From Micrococcus terreus (GTDB taxonomy: Bacteria; Actinomycetota; Actinomycetes; Actinomycetales; Micrococcaceae), in assembly GCF_900116905.1 (NCBI RefSeq), contig NZ_FPCG01000007.1, forward strand, positions 1 to 64,000: DNA of 64,000 nucleotides. The letters are read 5' to 3'. Below the pieces are notes generated by a model. The model was not told the origin of the DNA, did no database searches, and worked only from the letters and a program-made list of their open reading frames with translations. This document shows, piece after piece, positions 16,605 to 24,860 of the stretch. Each line of letters begins with the position of its first letter. Position 1 is the stretch's first letter. The position numbers and the translations under genes are program-made.

Positions 16605-17724
16605 CTACGGCAGCTCGCGGGCAGGGTCTGGGGAGCGGCGGACCCACTTGCGCCAGGCCCAGGGATAGAGCACGCACACCATGCCGACCACAGCACCGAT
16701 CACCGTCTCCACCGCACGGTCGTAGATCAGGCCACCCCGGTCCACACCCAGACCCGGCACCCCAGCCTCTGCCGCAGCGCCTGCAGAGGCCAGCACGGTG
16801 GAGAGAAGCGCCAACGGCGTGACCACCATCTGCGCCAGCACGTACTGCCGCGCGATGTACATCTCCGCCAGGAACTGCAGCAGCGCGATCAGCACCACCA
16901 CGGCCCACAGCGGCGGGTCCAGCCACAGCACCACGGCCAGCACCCCGAGGCCCAGGAACGTCCCGATGATGCGCTGCAGACCACGGTTGACGCGGTACCG
17001 CGTGGAGTGGCCCACCAGGGGCACCACGGCGGCCACCATCGCCCAGTAGGAGTGCCCGATCCCCAGCACCGGTCCCAACAGGGTGGCCAGCACACCGGCC
17101 ACACCGGCGGCGATCACGTACCACATGGCCTCCAGGCGGATCAGCCGCCATCGACCCGCCGGAAGGGGTTCGCGTTCAGGCCAGTGGAATGGCGCACGCC
17201 GGGACGGCAGGACCCGGGAGGACATCCCCACGAACACCGAGAACGCCACCACCAGCACTGCCGTCAGCATGGCCTGGCCCAACGGCGGCTGATACGGGAC
17301 GGAGGCCACCGCGGCGAACGCGAAGATGTGGAACAGCGAGCCCGCAGGCCGCTGGTCCCAGTACGCCGCGAGCACGGCGCAGACGCCGGCCACCACGGTG
17401 GCCCAGGCGACCAGGGCCCAGGGGGCGCGTGGCATCCGCCCACCCGGCGCGGGCCACCAGGGTCCCAGCCAGCAGCACCGCGACCATCAGTCCCCCGCCG
17501 CGCAGCTGCGAGCGGAGGCGCAGCCCATGCGGCTGGTTCCGCCCGTAGATGGCGGTGAACGCACCGAACGAGGCGAATACCGCCAGGTCCACCCGGTCCA
17601 GCACCAGCAGCAGGATCAGTGGGACGAACACAGAGACCGCACACCGCACGCCGACCTCGTGGTCGCGGTTCGCCGGGGCGATGGTGAACAGCGAGGGGAT
17701 CGGGTTCACATCAGCCAGTCGCAT
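16605..17724 (-). pseudogene. FUSC-type membrane exporter, frameshifted
   Basis: Two overlapping reading frames together encode one FUSC-family (aromatic acid exporter/YccS-like) protein of about 370 residues. The N-terminal part starts at 17724 behind a good AGGAAGG site and reads MRLADVNPIPSLFTIAP then about three membrane helices up to LVARAGWADATRP. The remainder continues in another frame from PWALVAWATVVAG through QRIIGTFLGLGVLAVVL to the end at 16605. The switch lies at a run of five C (minus strand) near 17421-17425. Removing one C joins the frames as ATRPWALVAW. Either a real slippage mutation or a sequencing error in the homopolymer. Confidence 0.8.
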
Positions 17725-17789
17725 GCTCCGTCACCTTCCTGTACACCGTGTCGTCATCGGTCGTCTGCTGCCCGCCCACGAGCACCTGG

Positions 17790-17846
17790 TGATCCAGAAC
17801 CAGTGGCGAGCATCAGCTCTGATGGTCACCACGACTTCTGGTTCAA
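17790..17846. repeat. Palindromic repeat family 1, copy C
   Basis: TGATCCAGAACCAGTGGCGA at the left and GGTCACCACGACTTCTGGTT at the right form an imperfect hairpin. The left arm resembles copy B and the right arm copy A, as if copies recombined. Lies upstream of tgt. Confidence 0.65.
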
Positions 17847-17911
17847 CGGGGGGTGGGGAGGTTCAGGGCCAGCCCGGTCAGCCCCGGTCACCATCAGGCC
17901 CGTCCGATACA

Positions 17912-17917
17912 TACCAT
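17912..17917 (+). promoter_or_regulatory. -10 box of a leaderless promoter
   Basis: TACCAT, 7 nt upstream of the ATG at 17925; favours that ATG over the one at 17916. Confidence 0.45.
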
Positions 17918-17924
17918 GGAGACC

Positions 17925-19340
17925 ATGCCCTCAGAACAGCCCTCGGCCCCCACTGTGACCGATCAGACGCCCGGATCCACGCTCGGCGAACCCGGCCCGG
18001 CACCTGCCGCCGCCTCACCGCGGGACTTCAGCTTCGCCGTCGGGAAGCGCCTGACCGGACCTGACGGGAGCCCGCGCCTGGGTCGGACCGGGACCATCAC
18101 CACACCCCACGGGCAGATCCAGACCCCGGCGTTCATCCCGGTGGCCACCCAGGCCACGGTCAAGGCGGTGCTGCCGGAGGCCATGTCCGCCCTGGGGGCA
18201 CAGGCACTGCTGGCCAACGCGTACCACCTGTACCTGCAGCCCGGCGCGGACCTGCTGGACGAGGCCGGCGGGCTGGGCGCGTTCATGAACTGGCGCGGGC
18301 CCACGTTCACGGACTCGGGTGGGTTCCAGGTGATGAGCCTGGGCTCGGGGTTCAAGAAGGTGATCGACATGTCCGGACCGAAGGCGCCAGAGGGCCAGGG
18401 TGCGGACGACGCCGTGGCTCCGGGCAAGGAGCGCCTGGCGAACGTGGACGAGGACGGGGTCTGGTTCACGTCGCACCTGAACGGGGACCGGCACCGGTTC
18501 ACCCCGGAGGTCTCGGTGGGGATCCAGCATCAGCTCGGCGCGGACATCATGTTCGCCTTCGACGAGCTGACCACCCTGCACAACTCGCGCGGCTACCAGG
18601 AGGAGGCGCTGGAGCGGACCCGGAAGTGGGCCCAGCGCTGCCTGGACGAGCACGCGCGGCTGACCCAGGAGCGCGCCGGCAAGCCGTACCAGGCGCTGTT
18701 CGGGGTCATCCAGGGCGCCCAGTACGAGGATCTGCGCCGCAAGGCCTGCCAGGACCTGGCGGGGATGCGCACCGAGTTCTCGGTGGACCAGGCAGGGCTT
18801 CCCGACGACGGCCAGTCCACTCCCAGCGCGGCGTCCGGCACCCTGGAGAACGGCTTCGACGGCTACGGGATCGGGGGCGCGCTGGAGAAGGAGAACCTGG
18901 GGACCATCGTGGGCTGGTGCTGCCAGGAGCTGCCCGAGGACAAGCCCAAGCACCTGCTGGGCATCTCGGAACCGGATGACATCTTCACCGCCGTGGAGAA
19001 TGGGGCCGACACCTTCGACTGCGTCTCCCCCACCCGGGTGGCCCGCACCGGCGCGTTCTACACCTGGGACGGCCGCTTCAACCTGCCCGGGGCCAAGTAC
19101 AAGCGCGACTTCGGCCCGCTGATGGAGGGCTGTGACTGCTACACGTGTGCGCACTACTCCCGGGCGTACATCCACCACCTGATCAAGGCCAAGGAGATGG
19201 TGGCGCACACGCTGATGTCCATCCACAACGAACGGTTCACGGTGAACCTGGTGGACCGGGTGCGCGCGTCCATCCAGGACGGGACGTTCTACGAGCTCAA
19301 GGACGAGGTCCTGGGGCGGTACTACGCGGCCAAGGCGTGA
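17925..19340 (+). CDS. tgt: tRNA-guanine transglycosylase
   Basis: Tgt exchanges guanine 34 of GUN-anticodon tRNAs for a 7-deazaguanine on the way to queuosine. Family motifs are clear: TPAFIPVATQATVKAV, FTDSGGFQVMSLG (substrate pocket), GVIQGA, and TFDCVSPTRVARTGAFYT carrying the nucleophilic Asp. The zinc site is CDCYTCAHYSRAYIHHL. At 471 aa it is longer than the E. coli enzyme (about 375 aa), with an N-terminal extension and an insertion around residues 145-175. A queuosine-precursor transporter lies 11 kb away at 30555-31247. No de novo queuosine genes are in the window, so base salvage is plausible. Confidence 0.95.
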   Translation: MPSEQPSAPTVTDQTPGSTLGEPGPAPAAASPRDFSFAVGKRLTGPDGSPRLGRTGTITTPHGQIQTPAFIPVATQATVKAVLPEAMSALGAQALLANAYHLYLQPGADLLDEAGGLGAFMNWRGPTFTDSGGFQVMSLGSGFKKVIDMSGPKAPEGQGADDAVAPGKERLANVDEDGVWFTSHLNGDRHRFTPEVSVGIQHQLGADIMFAFDELTTLHNSRGYQEEALERTRKWAQRCLDEHARLTQERAGKPYQALFGVIQGAQYEDLRRKACQDLAGMRTEFSVDQAGLPDDGQSTPSAASGTLENGFDGYGIGGALEKENLGTIVGWCCQELPEDKPKHLLGISEPDDIFTAVENGADTFDCVSPTRVARTGAFYTWDGRFNLPGAKYKRDFGPLMEGCDCYTCAHYSRAYIHHLIKAKEMVAHTLMSIHNERFTVNLVDRVRASIQDGTFYELKDEVLGRYYAAKA

Positions 19341-19379
19341 TCCGCGGCTGCACCGAGCCGGACTGGTGCCCTCCTGCGG

Positions 19380-20135
19380 TCAGGACAGCGCCTTGCGGAC
19401 GGCCTCCACGATCTGCTCGCGGTCGGCGTGCTCGCCCACCAGCGTCACCACGGCCACGGGGCGCTGGGGGGCTTCCTCGATGGTTGACCGGGCCGCGTCC
19501 GGCCCGGCGGCATAGCCCTGCAGGAGGACCTGGATGAGCTTCTGTGCCTGCTCGGAGAGCTCGTCCACCACACCGTCCTGAGGGTCGCGGATCCAGCGGC
19601 GCAGGCAGGCGTTGTGCAGGGCCACCCCGGCTCCGGCCAGCGAGGCTGAGAGCGCCTCGGCATCGGCGGGACCCAGGCGCGGACCGCGCAACGAATCCTG
19701 CTCCAGCCGGCCGCGCAGCCACCGACGGAACACCCGTTCGTACCCGTGGGAGGTCAGCAGCTCACGGTTGCGCAGCGCCGGGGACTGACGCAGGAGACGA
19801 TGCCGGACCTGCGTGCGATCCCGGTCCTCCAGGTGGTGGCGGAACACCAACAGCAGTCCCTGCCGCAGGGCGGAGGCGGTGTCATGGTCCGTGGTGGAGA
19901 GGTAGGCCTCGAGCTGCTCGAGCATGGTCTCGTGGTCCAGGAACACCAGGTCCTCCTTCCCCCCGAAGGTGCGGAAGAAGGTCGCCCTGCTCATGCCGGC
20001 CTCACGGGCCAGCTCGTCCACGGTGGTGGCATCCCACCCCTGAGTGTCCAGGCGTTGGAGCAGCGCGGTCAGGTGCTGATCCACCAGGGCTCGCTGACGC
20101 GTCCTGGCCAGCTCACTCATCGCAGTGGCCTCCAT
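19380..20135 (-). CDS. TetR-family transcriptional regulator
   Basis: A 251-aa one-component repressor-type protein. The N-terminal helix-turn-helix is clear (TVDELAREAGMSRATFFRTF, about residues 38-57), with an all-helical ligand domain after it. It is divergent from an acyl-CoA dehydrogenase and acyl-CoA ligase, so an acyl-CoA or fatty acid is the likely inducer. A palindrome lies in the spacer of the divergent promoter. Two starts are possible. The first has GAGGAGG 6 nt upstream and was kept; ATG at 20120 also has GGAGG. Confidence 0.85.
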   Translation of the reverse strand: MEATAMSELARTRQRALVDQHLTALLQRLDTQGWDATTVDELAREAGMSRATFFRTFGGKEDLVFLDHETMLEQLEAYLSTTDHDTASALRQGLLLVFRHHLEDRDRTQVRHRLLRQSPALRNRELLTSHGYERVFRRWLRGRLEQDSLRGPRLGPADAEALSASLAGAGVALHNACLRRWIRDPQDGVVDELSEQAQKLIQVLLQGYAAGPDAARSTIEEAPQRPVAVVTLVGEHADREQIVEAVRKALS

Positions 20136-20185
20136 GGCACGCCTCCTCGGTCCGAACTGCCCTGCCCCTCATGATACTCAATACC

Positions 20186-20215
20186 TTGACATGAGACTCG
20201 GTCTCACCGCACAGT
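20186..20215 (+). promoter_or_regulatory. Promoter with embedded TetR-type operator
   Basis: A perfect -35, TTGACA (20186-20191), is followed 18 nt later by a weak -10, CACAGT (20210-20215). The spacer contains the inverted repeat TGAGAC-TCG-GTCTCA (20192-20206). A bound repressor would block RNA polymerase. The adjacent TetR protein is the obvious candidate to bind here. Confidence 0.6.
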
Positions 20216-20260
20216 AGGGGAAGTTCCACCTGCCGTACCGATCACTCACAGGGAGACTCC

Positions 20261-21472
20261 ATGAGCGCGCAGCACCCCACCGCCGAACCTGACTACCAGG
20301 TCAGCGACGCCCTCGACACCGATGCCTACGGCATCTACGCCGGGCTGACCGCCGAGGACCGGGCCGTGGCCGACCGGGTGCGCGCCTTCCTCACCCCGGA
20401 GGTGCTCGGTGAGATGCGCCAGGCCTGGGACCGAGCCGAGTACCCCCTCTCAGTGGTCCAGCAGATGGGGCAGCAGGACCTGCTGCGCGACGGCGTTCCC
20501 GTGGAGGGCATGCCCGAGGTCTCCCGCGTGGCCGCCGGCCTGGCCACCATGGAGATGGCCCGGGGTGACGGCTCCCTGGCCACCGTCATCGCCGTGCAGG
20601 GCGGTCTGGCCATGCGCTCCATCCAGCTGTGCGGATCCGAGGAGCAGAAGCAGAAGTACCTGCCCCCGATGGCCCGCGGCGAGCTGCTCGGCGCCTTCGC
20701 CCTGACCGAGCCCACGCACGGCTCGGACGCCGTGGGCCTGGAGACGACGGCGGACCGCACCGACGGCGGCTGGGTGATCAACGGACACAAGAAGTGGATC
20801 GGCAACGGCTCCGCCGGTGGCATCACCGTGGTGTGGGCCCGCTCCACCGAGGACCAGAAGGTCCGCGGGTTCATCGTCCCCCAGGAGTCCGAGGGATACA
20901 GCGCCAGCCCGATCCTGGGCAAGGTCTCCCTCCGGGCCATCCACCAGGCCGACATCGAGTTCCGCGACGTGTTCGTCCCCGAGGAGAACGTGCTGCCGGA
21001 GGCCACCTCCTTCCGGGACACCTCCCGCGTGCTGTTCTCCACCCGCGTGGGCGTGGCCTGGTCCGCCATGGGCCTGGCCCTGGGCTGCTTCGAGTCCGCC
21101 CTGCAGTACGTCCAGCAGCGTCAGCAGTTCGGCCGCCCGCTGGCCGCCTCCCAGATCGTCCAGGAGCGCCTGGCCCGCATGCTCTCCGAGCTGACCCAGG
21201 TCCAGCTGCTGGTGCTGCGCGCCGCCCAGCTGGAGGAGCGTGAGGAGCTCACCGGCGCCCAGGCCTCCCTGGCCAAGTACTCCGCCACGCGCGCAGCCCG
21301 CTCGATCGCCCAGAACGCCCGAGACCTGCTGGGCGGCAACGGCATCCTGCTGGAGCACCGCGTGGGACGGCACTTCGCCGACATCGAGGCCCTGCACACC
21401 TATGAGGGCACCGAGACCGTCCAGGCCCTGATCATCGGACGCGACCTGACCGGACACTCCGCCTTCGCCTGA
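20261..21472 (+). CDS. Acyl-CoA dehydrogenase (glutaryl-CoA dehydrogenase-like)
   Basis: A 403-aa FAD enzyme that oxidises an acyl-CoA to its enoyl-CoA and passes electrons to ETF. Motifs: FALTEPTHGSDAVGLET (FAD/substrate loop), GHKKWIGNGSAGG, RQQFGRPLAASQIVQERLA, NARDLLGGNGILLEHRVGRH. HTYEGTETVQALIIGRDLTG carries the catalytic Glu in the position used by glutaryl-CoA and related dehydrogenases. Good GGGAGA ribosome site. It is probably cotranscribed with the acyl-CoA ligase downstream. ETF is encoded at 60.6-62.5 kb. Substrate could be glutaryl-, branched or other acyl-CoA. Confidence 0.9.
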   Translation: MSAQHPTAEPDYQVSDALDTDAYGIYAGLTAEDRAVADRVRAFLTPEVLGEMRQAWDRAEYPLSVVQQMGQQDLLRDGVPVEGMPEVSRVAAGLATMEMARGDGSLATVIAVQGGLAMRSIQLCGSEEQKQKYLPPMARGELLGAFALTEPTHGSDAVGLETTADRTDGGWVINGHKKWIGNGSAGGITVVWARSTEDQKVRGFIVPQESEGYSASPILGKVSLRAIHQADIEFRDVFVPEENVLPEATSFRDTSRVLFSTRVGVAWSAMGLALGCFESALQYVQQRQQFGRPLAASQIVQERLARMLSELTQVQLLVLRAAQLEEREELTGAQASLAKYSATRAARSIAQNARDLLGGNGILLEHRVGRHFADIEALHTYEGTETVQALIIGRDLTGHSAFA

Positions 21473-21557
21473 TCCGCCCGCCGAACCCCACAACGGCCCA
21501 GCCCTGGCCCGCCGACGGCCAGGAGCCCCGCGGCACACACCCCGAGAGGAACGGACC

Positions 21558-23204
21558 ATGACCGCTGAGCAGCAGCCCACACCCCCGACCGACCAGGACC
21601 CGCCGCTGCAGGCCCAGCACGAGGCCCTGACCCCGCTGGCCTTCCTGGGGCGCTCGGCGGCCGTGTTCCCCGACCGTGAGGCCATGGTCTACGGAGACCG
21701 CCGCTCCACCTACCGCGAGTTCGGAGAGGAGGTCCAGCGCTTCGCCCGCGCCCTGCAGACCCACGTCCAGCCCGGTGCCACCGTCACCGTGATCGCCCCG
21801 AACATCCCCGAGATGCTGATGGCCCACTTCGCCGTGCCTCTGGCCGGCGGAGTGCTCAGCCCGCTGAACCCACGGCTGACCTCCCGGGAGCTGGCGTACA
21901 TCCTGGACCACTCCGAAGCCGCCGTGGTCCTCGCTGATGGTGAGGTCTACGCCTCGGTGCGCGACGTCGTCGGGACACTGGACCGTGAGGTCCTGCTGGT
22001 GGAGATCGTGGACGAGCAGGCCGGGCAGAGTGCCACCGAGGGTGCCCTGACCTACACCGACTTCCTGGCCCAGGCGCCCGAGGGCCCGGAGCTGCCCTGG
22101 CGGGTGGCGGACGAGCAGGCCTCGATCAGCCTGAACTACACCTCCGGGACCACCGGTCCACCCAAGGGTGCCCTGTACACCCACCGCGGTGCGTACCTGG
22201 CCGCGCAGAGCTCGGTGTTCCACAACGGCTACACCGGCCAGACCCGCTATCTCTGGACCCTGCCGATGTTCCACTGCAACGGCTGGTGCACCCCGTGGGC
22301 GGTGACCTCCGCCGCCGGCACCCATGTCTGCCTGCGCGCGGTCCGTGAGGACGCCGTGTGGGATGCCTTCGACCACGAGGGCATCACCCACCTGTGCGGT
22401 GCACCGATCGTGTGCGCCATGGCCGTGGAGTCCCCGCGCGCCCACCCGCTGGACCGCCCCGTGCGGATGACCACCGCCGGGGCCGCACCGCCACCGAGCG
22501 TGATCGAGGGTCTGGAGGCGCTGAACATCACCCCCGTGCACGTCTACGGGCTCACCGAGGTGTACGGTCCCTTCACCATCTGCGAGCCGCAGGAGGACTG
22601 GGCTCAGCTGCCGGCCCAGGAGCGCGCGGTGCTGATGGCCCGGCAGGGCGTGCCGATGGTGCACGCCGGCCAGGTGGGCATCATGGACCCGGGCGGTCAG
22701 CTGCTGCCGGCCGATGGGCAGTCCCTGGGCGAGGTGGTGCTGCGCGGCAACGGGGTGATGAAGGAGTACTTCAAGAACCCGGAGGCCACGGCGGAGGCGT
22801 TCCGCGGCGGCTGGTATCACACCGGGGATCTGGGGGTGATGTTCCCCGACGGCTACATCAAGCTGATGGATCGGCTCAAGGACATCATCATCTCCGGCGG
22901 AGAGAACATCTCCTCGATCGAGGTGGAGTCCGTGCTGCACGCCCATCCGCAGGTGACCGACGCCGCCGTGGTGGGGGTCCAGGACGACAAGTGGGGTGAA
23001 CGGCCGGTCGCCTTCGTGGTGTGCGAGGCCGGCTCCGGGCTGACCTCCGACGCTCTGCGCGCGCACTGCAAGGAGAGCCTGGCCGGGTTCAAGGTGCCGG
23101 ACCGGATCGAGTTCGTGGACGAACTCCCCCGCACTGCCACCGGCAAGATCCGCAAGAACTCGCTGCGCTCGCTGCAGCAGGGTGGGCAGACGCAGGGCGC
23201 CTAG
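21558..23204 (+). CDS. Acyl-CoA synthetase (AMP-forming, FadD-like)
   Basis: A 548-aa ANL-superfamily ligase that activates a carboxylic acid to its CoA thioester through an acyl-AMP. Signature sequences: LNYTSGTTGPPKGALYTHRG (phosphate loop), VYGLTEVYGP, GWYHTGDLGVMFPDGYI, then DRLKDIIISGGENISSIEVE. The C-terminal RTATGKIRKN carries the adenylation Lys. The pattern resembles medium/long-chain ligases of the DMSP/AlkK-type group. RBS GAGAGGA. It lies 85 bp after the acyl-CoA dehydrogenase gene and is likely under the same TetR control. Confidence 0.92.
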   Translation: MTAEQQPTPPTDQDPPLQAQHEALTPLAFLGRSAAVFPDREAMVYGDRRSTYREFGEEVQRFARALQTHVQPGATVTVIAPNIPEMLMAHFAVPLAGGVLSPLNPRLTSRELAYILDHSEAAVVLADGEVYASVRDVVGTLDREVLLVEIVDEQAGQSATEGALTYTDFLAQAPEGPELPWRVADEQASISLNYTSGTTGPPKGALYTHRGAYLAAQSSVFHNGYTGQTRYLWTLPMFHCNGWCTPWAVTSAAGTHVCLRAVREDAVWDAFDHEGITHLCGAPIVCAMAVESPRAHPLDRPVRMTTAGAAPPPSVIEGLEALNITPVHVYGLTEVYGPFTICEPQEDWAQLPAQERAVLMARQGVPMVHAGQVGIMDPGGQLLPADGQSLGEVVLRGNGVMKEYFKNPEATAEAFRGGWYHTGDLGVMFPDGYIKLMDRLKDIIISGGENISSIEVESVLHAHPQVTDAAVVGVQDDKWGERPVAFVVCEAGSGLTSDALRAHCKESLAGFKVPDRIEFVDELPRTATGKIRKNSLRSLQQGGQTQGA

Positions 23205-23214
23205 GGGCTCCTGA

Positions 23215-23538
23215 TCAGTCCTCGATCTGCAGCTCGCCCATCTGGTCCCAGTCCTCGCCGTCCACCTGGCGGGAGATGATCTGCGGGGTCTTGACCAGCA
23301 GCGGGCGCATGGCCTCCAGCCCGGCCTGGAAGTGCTCGCTGCTCACGTGGGCCTCGGCGGCATCGTCCTTGAAGGCCTCCAGGAGCACGAACACCTGGGG
23401 GTCCTCCGGGGAGCGGTACCAGTCGAACCACAGGTTGCCCTCCTCGGCGCGGGTGGCCTGGGTGAACTCGGCCACCTCGTCCAGGAACCGCCCTTCGGCG
23501 TCGGGCTTGACGGTGAACTTCACGTTGATCAGGATCAT
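23215..23538 (-). CDS. Antibiotic biosynthesis monooxygenase (ABM)-domain protein
   Basis: A 107-aa dimeric ferredoxin-like fold protein of the ABM/YgiN type (MILINVKFTVKPDAEGRF, TRAEEGNLWFDWYRS, VFVLLEAFKDDAAEAHVSSEHF). Such proteins act as quinol monooxygenases or have unknown roles. It is the last gene in a minus-strand cluster of flavin monooxygenases. However, a CAGGCT box lies 6 nt upstream of its ATG, so it may have its own promoter. Confidence 0.8.
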   Translation of the reverse strand: MILINVKFTVKPDAEGRFLDEVAEFTQATRAEEGNLWFDWYRSPEDPQVFVLLEAFKDDAAEAHVSSEHFQAGLEAMRPLLVKTPQIISRQVDGEDWDQMGELQIED

Positions 23539-23588
23539 GTCTCCAGCCTGTCAGGGGTGCGGCTGGGCTGCAACGTGGCCCCGGCCGA

Positions 23589-24860
23589 TCAGCCGCCCAC
23601 GCGGTAGTGCCGGCTCGGCGGGACGGCGTTCACCTCCCAGTCGCCCAGGATCCGCGCCCGGTAGATCAGCGGATTGTGGTTGGCCAGCACTCGGGCATTG
23701 CGCCAGTGCCGGTCCAGCCGCCGGGTGCCACTCACCGCGGATGCCCCACCCACCTCGAACCAGGCTGAGGCGATCTCCAGCACCTGCTGCGCGATCACCT
23801 GCTGGGCCTGGTAGACCCGCACGTAGACCTCGTTCAGCTCCGCCTCGGGGATCTCCACCCCCACGCGTTCCCCCGCCGCCTCACGGTCCAGCAGCCCGGC
23901 CAGCAGCGGCAGCACCGCATCGAACGCCGCCCGTGCGCCGAACGCACCGGCGGAGACCTCCCCCACCACCTGCAGCACCTGCGGGTCCTCGCGCGGCAGC
24001 CCACCGGCGCCGTGGCTGAACGAGCGCGTCCGCGAGCGCACGTACTGCACCGCATCCCGCACCACCGCCTGCCCGATCCCGGCCAACGTCCCCAGGTGCA
24101 CCCACTGGGCGATCGCCTGACCGCCCACCACACTGGCCCCGTTGTCCAGTGGACGCTGGGAGACCTCCTCCGGGTCCACCGCCACGTCCTCGAACACCGT
24201 GGTCCCGGAGGCCGTCAGCTGCTGCCCGAACCCGTCCCAGTCATCCAGCAGCCGCACGCCCGGAGTATCGGCGCGCACCGTCACGGCGATCTCCTCGCCG
24301 GCCTCATCCACCGCGGAGACCATGATCCAGTCCGCGTACAGCGAGCCGGTGGAGTAGAACTTCGTCCCGTTCAGCCGCAGCGTCCCCGCCGCGTCCCGGG
24401 TCAGGCGGGTGCCGGAGGTCCCCACCGCATTGCCCACCTCGGTGATGGCATTCCCGACGACGGCTCCCTCACCGATGCGGCGCAGCCATCGGTCCCGCTG
24501 AGGTGAGGCCGGAGAGGTCAGCACGCCCTCCAGGTGCAGCAGGTGGGCGCGCAGCGCCTGGGCCAGGTTGGAGTCGGCGGCACCCAGGTCCACGAGCAGG
24601 GCCGAGGCCTGCACGAAGTCCAGCCCCGAACCGCCGAACTCCACGGGCACTCTGGCCGCGGTGTACCCGGCGTCCACGAGCGCACGCACGGCGTCCCGGT
24701 CCAGATGCCGGTCGGCCTCCCGTGCGGCCGCCCCCGCGGCGATCCGCTCGAACACGGGGGTGAGCCGTTCCCGCAGCCGAGCGAAGCGCTCGGCGCCGGA
24801 CCCGTGGCACGGGCCGGCCGTCGTCGTGGTGTCTGAGGTGGGGTGGGTGGTGGTGGTCAT
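23589..24860 (-). CDS. DszC/SfnB-type flavin-dependent monooxygenase (acyl-CoA dehydrogenase fold), paralogue 1
   Basis: A 423-aa member of the acyl-CoA-dehydrogenase-like monooxygenases (DszC, SfnB). These use FMNH2 from a separate reductase to oxidise sulfur compounds or related substrates. Visible features: RVPVEFGGSGLDFVQASALL, VGNAITEVGNAVGTSGTRL, LNGTKFYSTGSLYADWI, and the C-terminal RRLDRHWRNARVLANHNPL, a hallmark of the acyl-CoA dehydrogenase type 2 C-terminal domain. The catalytic Glu of true dehydrogenases is not evident. The start overlaps the stop of its paralogue by 4 bp. The exact substrate is unknown. Confidence 0.8.
   Translation of the reverse strand: MTTTTHPTSDTTTTAGPCHGSGAERFARLRERLTPVFERIAAGAAAREADRHLDRDAVRALVDAGYTAARVPVEFGGSGLDFVQASALLVDLGAADSNLAQALRAHLLHLEGVLTSPASPQRDRWLRRIGEGAVVGNAITEVGNAVGTSGTRLTRDAAGTLRLNGTKFYSTGSLYADWIMVSAVDEAGEEIAVTVRADTPGVRLLDDWDGFGQQLTASGTTVFEDVAVDPEEVSQRPLDNGASVVGGQAIAQWVHLGTLAGIGQAVVRDAVQYVRSRTRSFSHGAGGLPREDPQVLQVVGEVSAGAFGARAAFDAVLPLLAGLLDREAAGERVGVEIPEAELNEVYVRVYQAQQVIAQQVLEIASAWFEVGGASAVSGTRRLDRHWRNARVLANHNPLIYRARILGDWEVNAVPPSRHYRVGG

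Noticed and set aside
15394-17846. Palindromes as a CRISPR array
   Set aside because: Three copies spaced more than 1 kb apart with genes between, no regular spacers and no cas genes.
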